DNA from: Callipepla californica brunnescens
Taxonomy: Eukaryota > Chordata > Aves > Galliformes > Odontophoridae
Length of the DNA: 64,000 nt
Direction: 5' to 3'
Assembly: GCA_023055505.1 (NCBI GenBank)
Contig: JALIRH010000014.1
Coordinates: 15,092,501-15,156,500, forward strand
Shown: positions 50,201 through 62,200 of the stretch, piece after piece
Layout: the number at the start of each line of letters is the position of its first letter
How positions within the stretch are numbered: the first letter of the stretch is position 1
The notes under the pieces: model-generated
The model's input: only the letters and a program-made list of their open reading frames with translations
Told to the model about the DNA's origin: nothing
The model's database searches: none
Translations under genes and position numbers: made by a program

Positions 50201-53200
50201 AAAGCAATTTCTGCATTAAATTTACGTTCCTTGTGCCATGAGATATCTACATGAATGTCAACACTCAAGCAGATGAGTAATCATGTTTAAATCCTGATAC
50301 TCTGCTAAACGTTTTATGAAGGTTTTTCACTGAAGGAGAAAAACCTGAGTTTTTTAAAATGAAGTACACATTTTTCTTTATGTACATATAATCAAATTAA
50401 TTCCTCTCCATACTTGCAGACTGTAACATAGATTAAATTTTGATTACCAGATTCTGCCTATTGGCAAGAGATTGCAAGTTCTGCCCTGAATGCATTACTC
50501 TGTGATGCAGGAAGGCTGAGAGAGCAGACACTGAGGAGGAATTGCAGTAATTGTTCAACCAGCTTGAATATTGCAGCTCAGTATTGGAGTGATCATCATG
50601 AAAGGATATATTGAATATTCCTGTGGGAGAGTAGCTTTAGAAAAGGCTTATTCTTCATAACTCCCATCTGATATATTTTCTTTGCTTCTGCCACTCAGGG
50701 CATGATTTCACCCCTGAACGTGGACATAAGGAACACATAGGCTGGGTGAACCTTTTCTAACATTAATTCACTGAGTTTGATATTTTATACTGAAATGTTC
50801 CAAGTCGCTCACAAGATTTTCCCAATAGGATTTACTCATATAGTTCCTACTAAATTACAAATTAAGTCCCCGGAATCATTTAGTGACTTTCAAAACCATG
50901 GCCTTAGTGTTGTAAAATTGGCAAAAAAATTTCATTCAGTTGGGTACATCAGTTCCCTATACAGCACATATTTTTCCTACCTGGAAAAGGAAAATTTGGT
51001 GTATTTCCCTCATGGGGCTGAAATTCTTGATGGCAGATTTGCCTCACAATGTATGAGAAGACACAACAGAAAAATCTGGATTATGAAAGAAAACATAAGC
51101 AACTGGACAGAGTGGTGGGTTTGGGTCGTGTTCATGTATTAAATAGTCCTAAAGCAATCTGGATTCCTACATCATATATGCTTATGTTGATAAGATGACA
51201 AAATGTTTCCAGTCCATGTTTATAGGATTTAATTTCCTAGTTTTCTAGACAGCAGTTTCAAATGGTCAGTTATCCATTCACATTGTATACAGTAATCCTC
51301 TGCAAGTAGGAATGATTCAGGAATGCCCTTAGATAGGTGTAAAACAAAATTGTTTTAATAGCTGTATCCAGTCACAGCAGGAGGCTTCCCTCAGTGCTGC
51401 AACATTTCGTCAGATGGATAATGCAATTTACAGGAATTGTAAATGCTTTATTATATCCTTGCTTTGGGAAGAGGTGGATTTGTTTATAGTCTGTCATAAT
51501 CATAATAGACTAGTGCATGTTTCCAGCATCACAACATTTTTTTTTCCTTGGGTAAAGTAGAGGGACTGCTTCGGGAAAAAGAAAGCTGCACTGCTTTCAC
51601 TGGCTGAAAATGAATAAACAGCATCAAAATATATTCCTATATAATATTTGTTCACTTAAAAACAAAAACAACCTTGTGGATACAGTCATACAAATGTAGA
51701 ATTAATAACAGTGAAGCAGTATTTATGTCTTCGTAGGTTTGGGAGTATTTCCAGAGCCCATCTTAGATCTACTTCAATGCCAAGTGCAAAAATCAGAGTA
51801 ATGTTCAAATTGTACATTCTTGCAGGTCAAGATTTTTGAGGATAATGCTACTTCTGTGGTCACTAGCAAAAAAAAACATATCCTTTTTGACTTTTCCTTA
51901 CATGAATAGTCTCCATTGGCCTCGAACCAGGACAACTTGCATTGTACTTGTCTTGGTGGACTGCTGCTGATGAAATTAAAGCCAAAGTTAAACTTGAAGA
52001 GGAATTTCTATGAATCAAATGTGCTGAATTTGTGTACAAGGAAGAGAAAGAAAAGAGCAAGCAGAAAACCTGCAGAGAATGACAAAAATATCAAATATCT
52101 CGTCTTGAAGTTAAATGAGCTCCAGTTATTAAATACCATAATAATTATCTAAAAGTTCATGCAAAAGGTATTGCTAGATGAGAAAACTTAATAAAGAAGT
52201 TAAATATAAATCATTTTTCCTTGTATAGCTTTGCTACACTGAGAGAACTCACTCTTACTGTATGAAGTTACCACCCCAGGAGAGATGAAGGGGGGTCAAA
52301 CTAAGGAGAGCTTTAAGGAATTCCAGTATCTCTGCATTTTATGCACAGGAATTATTTTTCTATGACCATTTACTCTGGCTGACCCGATGAAGCAAAATTC
52401 TAAAAAAATACTCTCATACAAATAGTGCAGTGGACATGAAAAGAAAAAGGAAGAGAATTGAGCAGCTCTCATCCATCAAAGACGTGATCAGGCTTATCTG
52501 ATAACTTTATGTCTGCTTTTTTGTGAAGCATGATCTTCAGTGGATTTCCAATTAGTTGTGTTTGCTTGAATGATAACATTCTTGTTGCATTAAAGAAGGT
52601 TGAAAGATTTTGTTTTTGTTTTTTCTTTCCTGTGAATGATGAAACTCATTTTGTTATGATTTTTTCCACATTCTATAGCTTCACTATATTGTTTCAACAC
52701 AAGTGTTCTATTTTTCTTTTCACCCTAGCTGCCCTGTGTAAGAGTGGCAAAAAGTTGTAACAAGGTCATAACCTGTTCTGGTTAAGAAGATACAGAAGGG
52801 AGTAGGAAAAGGGTATGTATGGGATTCAAAATCTAGGAGGTTGTCTTATGGGAAATTTAGTGTATAATCTTATTTACTGAGCTAATTCAAATAGCCAAAA
52901 TATCTCAGTTTATGGACAATATCATTGTATTTATGATGCATTACATATTTTGGGCCTGGATGTCTGAATTTATTATGGCAGAAAGCAATTCTTTTAACAT
53001 TATTATTAAAAGACATTTATAAAAGAGATGTTTAATCTGTCTCTTGTTGAAAGTGGAGAGAATGTTGTCCTTGGCTTCAATGCAGGAGTGAACAAGCCTT
53101 TACAATGGTATGTATCAGGAGAGCATAGACACTTCTGGATATCAATTTAGTTGTCCACTAGTTAATAATATCAACTATGGGATATACATAGCATGTACAG

Positions 53201-56200
53201 TCTGTGTGTAACAGCTCAGGATGCATTGCGCTGAGCACAGGATAATCTCTACTGCATCTTCCTGATGTTACATCCACCCAAGTAAAAACTGGTGTTTTTT
53301 CTCCCCAGTCTTGACAGTTCCAGGTGTCTGCCTTACCTATGAGGTAGAATACCAGATGAAATGCTTGTTTCAGTGTTAGGAATTGAACTGTGGTTTTCTG
53401 TTGTTTATCTGGACTCAAGAAATACCTTGAGTCCTTTATGAGCTCAGTAGGTACATTGTTTGAGGTCTTTGCTTATAGAACTGGAGGGAATGAGCACTAT
53501 AGTGACTAATAGTGACCAAACAGCTGAAGAAGGCCTCATCTTCATTCATCCTATAACAGACCAAACCAATATCACTACATGATTTTCTTGTTGTCTGAAT
53601 AAGGATAAAGAAAAAAAAGTTGCTTTGCAGCATTGTGGAATTATAATAAGTTGATAAATTATCTCACCAGAATGTCGTATATTTTCTCATCCTGCAATTA
53701 ATCTTGTAACAGAGCAAACAATGACATAGAATTAATCAACCACTGTGACAAAAAAAGACTGTGATGGAAAGATGAACCCAGCTAAAATTAATTTTTTGAG
53801 CGACAGCTTGAAGCTCAAACAAGTGGAAAACATGGTGCAAATTGTACCTTGCTTCAAGAAAGGGATTTTAATGAGAAATGCAATGGCACAGCAATATTAA
53901 TCAGTTATAAAAACACAGTCCTCCTTGGACCACTGAGTGAGTGTCCTCCCATTCCTGCACATTCCTTTCTCTAAAATAACACCAAGCAAGGAAGAGAAAT
54001 TTTTACATCACTCACTCAGAGCAAGCTGCAGAGATGAAGTGAATTGGAGGGAGCAGCTGAGTGGGTTTGTGTTTGTGTGCTAATAACTGAGGCAATGTCC
54101 CTTGGCAAAGGCAGTATGATCACTGATAATAGGAAGTGATTGAACTTTCCATGTGTGCCCTGTTTCTTACTAGACATAAGATAAACACAAAATGTCCTGT
54201 GAGCTACATTTGTGTCTGTCACACACTGACAGCTGTCAGGGAAGGAGAGAAACCCTCATGTTGGCATCATTCTGCAGCTGCAGAAAGGACGAGATCAGGG
54301 AAACTGCATGAATGTCAGCTGGTACCCAGCCCCTTCAGCCTCACTTCCTGGCTATATTACAGAAAATATAATCACCTTCTTATATTTAGGATGTTCAGCT
54401 TTATGCGTTTGACTTTATTTTTTGCAGAGCTGGGAAGATTTCTGGGCTCCTAATTTCCTTGAGCTGTCAGAGAGAATCAGGTAGCCTTTCCCAAAGATAC
54501 ATGCTTTGCTGTATCGCCAGGGCTGATGGAAGCCAAGAAGCAGCCTGATTACTCCTCCCACAGACTCCTGGCTGAAGGAAAATTAACCCTCAGGCTGCAG
54601 CTGTATTTCATCTTGAATGACAGGAAGGGAGGGGAGATCCCAGACATTTTTCATGTCCTGTCCGATTGCTGCTTTCAGTGATTTTTTTCAGTACGTGCGA
54701 TTGAAAGACAAATCACTGCCCCTTATCCATCTGGGGAGATGTGAACCATTACAGAATTATTTCTAAATGTGTGTTGTTATCATGCTATATTCAGCTTTGG
54801 AGTTTTAAATCAGCTTTCTCAATATTGTTACTTTCCTTCAAGCCTCCTCTAGCACGGGCTAGTTGGTTCCAATTACTCTCAGTGTTCATTGTAGGTCTTG
54901 TTTTCTACTTCTGCAGTCACTCAACCTTTTTCATTTTAATTCTAAATAATTCACAAGTATATATTAAAAAGAAGAAATTATAACCAATTGAGAACAGTAC
55001 TCCAAGTCTTGCTCAACACTGGGTAAAATGGTAATTTCTTGTGTCTCCTGAGGAATATTCCAGTTTATACATTTTAAGTATATTGTTATCCTTTTTCTAT
55101 GCTGTGTTTTGTATGATGTGACCTAGATTCTTACCTTAAATCTTTGTTGCTTCACAAATCTTGTAAGTTTCTATTCTTATTATTGTATATTCCTGGAGAT
55201 AATGTAGTGAAACCTTGAGAACTGCCTCAACCTAACACCACAGTCTGATGAATGCTGCAAGAATTAAAATGCTCTTTTCAGTTTCTTAGGTTATCTTTAA
55301 CATCTGTATATGTAACTATTATGTACATACTTTGCATCCTTACTTCTGGTTTTGAAGCTTGGAGTGTGACCAAATAAGGAAAGTATTTTATTAAGACACA
55401 GGATCCCTTTTTTTAATTGATTGTAATTGCAGAAAAATGCACTCAATTTGATGCAGTTCTTCATAATCAAGGCTGCTTCTAGATTCTCTCACCATAAATA
55501 ACCTGGTCTGTGAGCTGCAGGAGCTCATCTTTTTCCCTTGTATCTTTCTCATTTTGAACCACACGGTGACATATGCAGCGAAGCTCATCTCAGTTTACAG
55601 CGATGTTTAAACAGTCACAAAGCTGAGAGGGAGTCCAAGATTTCTCCAGCTCCATCATGGATGTGTTGTAAAGGTTTTAGCTTGAATAAATCCAGCAAAA
55701 AATAAAAAATAAAAGGGTAACTTCTAAAAGGGTACCTTCTAAAACTTGGGTTGAATTTTTATATTCAAGCTCTTGGGTTTGTAAAATGACTTTGCAACAC
55801 AAAAGAACAACAGCTGTGATTATAATCTTCCTGTGACTGTTCCACCTGCTGTATTGATTTATGTCTTTCCTCCTTTGATTGGATTTTTGTTCTGTGACTT
55901 TTTTTGTAAGAAAAAGATGTAATCAATTAAGAGCATTCATCTTTAGCTATTATTTTTTGCAACCATCCCTTAGAATTATACTTTAGTTTTACTTTGAAGC
56001 TTGAGTTTTTCAGATCCTTCCAGTACCTATTAGTAGATAGACAGAAATATATGCAATGTCTGGGCTTGTGGCTCAGGATGGCCTGTGTAAATAAATGTAT
56101 TCCTCAAAGTTTTCAGAAGAAGAGGATACCAACTGGCTCAGAAATACTACCATCATCTCACAGGGCCAGCTTCTCTAGCACTCTTGCCAGAAAGCAGCTG

Positions 56201-56505
56201 GAAAAAAGGATGATTAGAGGAAGATGAAGAAGATGAGAAAAAAGTGAATTCAAAGTTATTTGTTCCCTATCACCCCAGCAGTATCAATACTTTGAAAGGA
56301 AAGAGGAAGAGAGTGAAGAACTAGAAGATCCCAGAGGACCAAGAGAAACATCTGAATTTTTTGTCCCTTGTGGCCCTGGCATATGGACCCTTGTGAGTAT
56401 TGGCCTTTTATTCTGCTTTTCAAAGTGTACTTGAAACCTCTGGGGAGTCCCTTGCCCTGATATACTGCTGACACCCAGCTGTACACTACTTCTGCAACAG
56501 ATGTG

Positions 56506-56531
56506 CTCTCCAGATGTCCTCTCCAGATGTC
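56506..56531. repeat. 13-bp perfect tandem duplication
   Basis: CTCTCCAGATGTC occurs twice head to tail without mismatch. Two copies, probably slippage. Confidence 0.9.
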
Positions 56532-57377
56532 CCCAGGACTTAAACAGAAGTTTATGTGGAGCAGTGGCCAGCTACACTTGGCTCCAGAGGAAAAGAACGC
56601 TGATAAATGACAGCAATGCTCTGGGAAACCTGCCCCAGTGTTGGCTTCAGCTGCTGTCATTGAGGCAGACTGGAAGTTTCTGCACTGACAAAAGAGAGAT
56701 TTCTGCACCTTTGCAGTTACTGAGAGCTTAAACATGTCCAGTTTGCTGGTCACTGCTAGGCTACATCAGTGTAGGTGTTGGAGGTCTCAGACCCATCAGC
56801 TGATTGCATTCTGGGGTGTAATTGTGTATGGAACAACCCAAGCTGGTTTTGCTTTTAAAATTGAACACATTCCAAGGCAAATCTTGTTTTGAAGCCTCGT
56901 TGAATACAAAACCAAAAGACACTCACAACAAACAGCTTGGATGTGGTCAATACAAAGCTTAGCACACCAGTTAGACACCTCCACAGGCAGCACTCAGCAT
57001 GCCCTTCATTTTGTGTGAAGTATCAAATGAGTATGCTGCTGCACCGTGCCCAAATTTCTACTACCAGAAGAAATTTGTATTGTGCAGCTGCAGAACCATG
57101 CAGAGTGTCAGTGATGGCATATTCCTGTTTGGTGGAGTATGGAGACATTCAGAAATGCTTATTGCCTCTTTGGATAATACGCTGATAGCTGGTGAATGAT
57201 GCTGCGCAATAAAAGAACAACTGGAGTACGTTCTTTCCCTTAAGGCAAAGATGTTGGTTGTGCATCATTTTTCCTACATCTGCCATGCAGATGTTGGTGC
57301 TGATGCTCTGGATTTGTTATGTGTTTTGCTCTGTGGAGACTACTAATTAGATGAGCAGGACAGTTTCCCTTGGCAAG

Positions 57378-57406
57378 AAAACAAAACAAAACAAAACAAA
57401 AACAAC
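57378..57406. repeat. AAAAC microsatellite
   Basis: Four AAAAC units followed by an AAAAAC unit and AAC. A short pentanucleotide microsatellite, likely length-polymorphic. Confidence 0.9.
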
Positions 57407-57623
57407 AATATGAGGTTAGTACCTCACTTAAATTTCACCTACACTTCATTTTGAAAGTTAAAATACTTTGGTTTTGGAGGAGTGGGGAAGAAGGGGTATG
57501 GAGGTCAAGTTTCTCATTGGTTTTCTATTAACAAGTAAACATGATCATGTTAGCAGTAATAGAAGGAAGATAAGATGAAAAAAAATCCAAACTACGTGGT
57601 CAATACAGCTCACACTCCAACAA

Positions 57624-57647
57624 TTAGGACAGTTAGCACTGTCCTAA
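57624..57647. repeat. Perfect 9-bp inverted repeat
   Basis: TTAGGACAG and CTGTCCTAA are exact reverse complements separated by six bases (TTAGCA). It could be a hairpin or a binding site for a dimeric protein. Nothing nearby indicates which, and one such dyad is expected by chance in a window this long. Confidence 0.7.
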
Positions 57648-58745
57648 CAAACAAGACACTGGTGGATTTTTTTACCTTCCTCTTGTTAATTTCATGTGAA
57701 GTGACCTGTGTTCCTGCTGCATCTAAGTGCACTGGCATTTTAAAAAAAACATAAGTACAAGCAAAGAAAATATGGTTCTAGCCCAGAAATAATTCAGTGG
57801 AGTCACTTTGAGTTACTACTGCTGTTATATTTTCTATTGTTGCAGCCTTTGTCAGCCCACATGGACATTCCCTCTGCTGGACCCTTCTGTCATGCCAATC
57901 ACCTGCTAACAGCAGCAGACTCCCATTTTAAACAGTGGGTCTTTTGTCACCAGAAATCAACTTTATCTTCAAAACAGTTATCTTTTAAATTACTATGGTG
58001 GAAAGGATGCGAGGAAGAAGGTTTATTTTCCAAATTTTTCTCTTTGCCTTTTATGCACAAAGACTCTGGGAGGAAAGGCATCGTTAACACAGCATCAAAT
58101 AATCCAAAGAAAGAATAACCTTTTCTCAAAGCAGGGATGGCTATTTGATGAAGGACTGGCTTAATTTTTAGCCACCTTCTCCTTTCAGATGAAAAGCAAC
58201 AGAAAGACACGTCAAAGAAACCAATCATGGTGAAATCTCTGTCCGATAGGCAGGCTGTAACTGAAAGGGATGACAGCACAAAGGGCTGAAATAAAGCAGC
58301 TCTTCTTTCTCTCTTCCTTTTGTTGTGAGCACAAAGATAAGTGCATGGCAATCAGATGATTTTAATGAACAATCCAGTTGTTTGGCCTGGATGGTGTAAT
58401 TCCAGATGCAATCTGTGGAAGTTGTTTGAATTTGAACTGCTTCCTCTCTAAATTTTCTCTCCTCTGGCAGCAGCCAGCCCTGATGCAATGGAGCTGCCTT
58501 CTCTGGAGGGTGCAGATAAAGGTTTGTGAGACAGCAGTCGCAAGAGGAAATGTTGGGGTTTTTGCACTGAATCCTTTCATCCTCCACACAGTTTGCAGGG
58601 GTTCGTTTCTGTCACAACACGCTGGACTGCTCTGATTTTGAGTAAGGAGCTCCATCTGCACTGAGTAACATCTGTGGTGATTATAAAAAGCCCTAAGCTT
58701 AAGAGAATTCTGTGCGCATGAATGTGAAGAAAAAATGTGTTCGTC

Positions 58746-58760
58746 TTTTTTTTTTTTTTT
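58746..58760. repeat. T15 homopolymer
   Basis: A run of 15 T. It explains the lysine run in the overlapping minus-strand open frame, which is therefore not a gene signal. Confidence 0.9.
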
Positions 58761-59005
58761 AATTACACTTAACAACTTGTTTTGGTAATGTGGGTATGGC
58801 AGGCACGAAGTGGGAGATGGGAGACCACTGAGAGAAGTAATTGAGCATGATGGTATAAAGAGTTTCAATTAATATGTGCATAGAGAATCTTGAATATTCT
58901 GTAGAACTACATAGTAGCAATATGATTGGAGATGTTGTGGAAAACCTGTTTATTATTATTATTTTTTTTTCCTAAACACATGGAAAGTTATCTTAAACCT
59001 TCCTA

Positions 59006-59280
59006 GCATTGTTGGGTTAGAAGCTCACCTATTTCCAAGCCCTGCCATGTGCTGGGTAACCTCCACCAGATCAGGTTGCCCAGAGCCCATCCATGGCTTT
59101 GAACACATCTACACTTATCTTGAGCACCCAGGGACTGTGATTTCACCACTTCACCTGGGCAGCCTGTTTTAATAACTCACTACCCTTTCTGAGAAGAAAT
59201 TTCTTCTTACTATCCAACACAAACATCTCCTGGCACAACTTAAAGCCATTACCTCTTTTTCCAATGATGCAGTCTAGCAA
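59006..59280 (-). repeat. CR1 LINE 3' region, minus strand
   Basis: The plus strand reads GTTGGGTTAGAAGCTCACC, CACCAGATCAGGTTGCCCAG, AGCCCATCCATGGCTTTGAA, CACCTGGGCAGCCTGTTTTA, GAGAAGAAATTTCTTCTTAC and TTAAAGCCATTACCTCTTTT. This is the reverse complement of CR1 3' sequence in the correct order. The extreme terminal ATTCTATGATT repeat is gone at the left edge and the copy is 5'-truncated at the right, near 59280. It is moderately diverged and has no coding capacity. Confidence 0.92.
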
Positions 59281-62200
59281 GTTTCAGGGGGGTTAGAAAG
59301 GACAGCAGTGAAGGTGACAACTTTAGATTTGACACACAAAAGATGGAGGCAGTGTTCATGGATTGTTTAGATCTGTGTTATCCATTCAGCCTTGAGATGT
59401 TGTACTGAGCCAGAAAGCACCGTAAGAGTCAGAGACTGAAGTAAGGCATTATAACGTGGGGAAAGTATGGGTGTTGCAGACACCAGGCTATGCAGAGAAA
59501 ACAAGCTGTGCAGCGGAACTCAGAACAGGCAGAGAAATAGATTTTGGGATGCAGAAGAATCTTCTATGCTATGATGGGAAAGAAAAATAATAAAACATAG
59601 TGATTTTTCCTGTTCTTGGGTTAGTTTCAGCCTACTAACGTGTTAGCTAAATGCATGGAGTGCTGCTTTGCTTGATGATCAGGGAAATACATTTCTAGTC
59701 ACCGTTTTAGGAGCATAATCTAAGATCTGTGTTTAATTTCTGTTATTTTTAAATTGCAGAAAAGATTCCACTTATATAAAAAGCAAACATAGATAGCATT
59801 TATTTTGCTATTCTTTCATTCTTCTGTTCTCTCTTGTTTTTTCTAATTGCATAATCTCCTCTCCCCAGTTTTTACATATGCAGGAGGTTTTGCAAAACCA
59901 TTCCAAATCCTTATGATGTACAATGCCTTGTCTAGAACCCATTCTAATGATGTCACTTTCTTTTAACATAGAACAACTTTTCTGCTGCCTACCCCCACTG
60001 AAATAAAAAATCAGAGACCTTTGCAGCAAGGATCTCATACTGTGAAAGAAATGATGAGCATTTGATAGCCAATTTTTCATGGTTTTTTTTTTCTTTTATT
60101 CTTTTATTCTTTTTTTTTTTTCACAGCTTTATTTTGTGCAATGAACTCTTTGCTTTTGCCTGAAGGAGTATTTCTGTGTCTACCTTAGCACGTGGAGAGA
60201 TCTACAAGGGCAGAGCGGTACAGTGAAGCAGTTCTTGCAGAGAATTTGCTGCATTTCAAAATGTTCAGCAGCTGAAGGCTTTGGTGTCCTTGAGAAGGAC
60301 TGGCTCAGTTAGCTGTGATAAACTCTGCTGATGTGAAGGCTGTATGTAAAGTTGGGCTTTTGTTCCTACCTCTGCCAGAGTCGGGTTGGAGTTCAGAAGG
60401 TGTATCTTTGTGACCTTAGTGAAGCATCAGAAATACTCAGCAGCACCAATACAGTAATTATTCCTTAAAGAAACAGAGGTGTGTGACACCTTCAGCATTC
60501 AGAAATGCATTTAAGAGCGAGTACTAATAACGTGGAGTAATAACATGGAGAAGTCACACCTGTTGTACAGAGTTGTCCTTCTAACACACACATACGTGAA
60601 AAGGTTTGGTTGTGTCAGCCTTACAGATAGTTCACAGGACGTTTGATTTTATTTGTTTTGTCTGGACACAGCCATTTAGCAATCCTTTTTCATTGTTATA
60701 GTGAGGTTTTTGATTTCTATTTCAAGCCGGCTTTAATTTCCTTCTTGCCTATATTTAAAGGAAATCTATTAATACAGCCCATTTCCCCAGAGAAATTTGA
60801 TGGATACGGCTTTTGTAACGTTACATAAATTAGAAATATTTTCCTCCTTATTACTTTGTGTAGCTGTTTCATTTATTAACTTGTGTTGTGGAGAAAAAAG
60901 CACTGAATCGGATTCCCTTTCACTTGCAAGTAATTTACTGTGAGATGGTTTGCTTTATTGGATTCAGAGTTAGCTTCCAATATGGCAAGGGAGAGAATTA
61001 ACCATTTATGGGAAAATCATATTTTAGTGTTGTATGCATCTCTTCTTATTTACTTTTCCTCTATTTTCAGTTTAATCTCTTGCTGTTGCTTTTATGCAAC
61101 AACCAGAACAATCCACATCTTCCATGTTAGGAGCTGTGGGAGGGCTAAATGAGTGCTGCTGTGTTTCTAAATCTTGGTTTCCCAGAAAAGGGGAATTGAG
61201 ATACTCTCATCTAATCAAAATACAATCATCGCCTTTTTAGCACATCTATGAGGTCATTTGAGACTCCTCAAAAGAAGTTTGGGGATCCCTTCTGCATTTT
61301 GCTGCATGTGGCTCCTGAGCACTGCGCCAGGAGGATGGAAAATGAGACATAGCCACATCCCTCGCAATACTACAACAGACTGGACAAGGGGGCTGTTCTT
61401 CAGAAAATGAGAGCAAGAACACTGGTGCTGTTATTCTATGATTTTAAGATATCTGGATTATAAGAGATCTTGTTCCTGTCTTCCTGCCTGGAGCCCCAGC
61501 AGGGAGCTGGCAAGGGCAGCCAACAGCATCTCTTCTCTCTTATCCCTGTTCCAGGGTTTCCATCAGGCCTTGGCTCTCTCATTGGCAGCAGCTCCTCCTG
61601 AGCAGTTTGCAGGTCATTTTCCTGAGCCAAACAGTGAAGGCAGCTATGTGGAATGAGATCCCCTGGATCACTGGAAGCTGGAGCCAAGTCTTTAGTTTTC
61701 CAAGTACATCATTTTGGCCAAAGTGCTCAGTTCTGCACTCAGATTGGTGCCCCTCTTCCCATCCACACACTTCAGCACCTAATTAGAAGCTGCGCTGAGA
61801 AGTCCCCAGATCAGCAGATCCCAGGGCACAAGAATTCACCACCAGTGCATCTTGCTAGCTTGTCTCCCTGTTGTTTCACTGTCAGAAAAGTGCAACAAGG
61901 GACTGAACCCCATGGTGAGAGCGCTGCTTTCCAGAATCTATATAGATGTTAGATTATACATGTTCTTATGATTCAGTGGTTCAGTGGAGCCCCAAGAAGT
62001 GGATTTCTGACACCGACTGTGTCTCACTGCCCCTATGCAATGCTGGGGGAAGTGAGGAAAGCCGTGCCTGGGGAGGCTGTGAGGAGACTGCAGGAGCAGC
62101 TTCATTAAACCATTTTGTATGTCTGTTTTTAAATATAGGTTTTCTGTATGCAATTTCCTATATTGGTTTATAATAGGGAACAGTTTTCATGTCTGCAGCA

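Larger units (their letters stand above)
46261..59005. other. Unique AT-rich DNA, no confirmed gene
   Basis: Contents are an acceptor-plus-frame candidate at 47091-47235, a 13-bp tandem duplication at 56506-56531, an AAAAC simple repeat at 57378-57406, a perfect 9-bp inverted repeat at 57624-57647 and a T15 run at 58746-58760. The longest minus-strand frames (about 165 codons near 56256-56753 and 58362-58868) show no domain, biased composition or family resemblance; the second includes a poly-lysine stretch produced by the T15 run. I regard them as chance frames. Confidence 0.5.

Noticed and set aside
56256..56753. Minus-strand open frame of 165 codons
   Set aside because: No domain, no biased codon use and no splice or promoter context. 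The length is within chance for this much sequence.
58362..58868. Minus-strand open frame of 168 codons
   Set aside because: It begins near a T15 run that gives a poly-lysine stretch, has no family resemblance and overlaps plus-strand frames of equal quality.
61433..61445. TTCTATGATTTTA, like a CR1 tail
   Set aside because: Only about 13 bases match and the upstream sequence lacks the CCTTCCAACC block.
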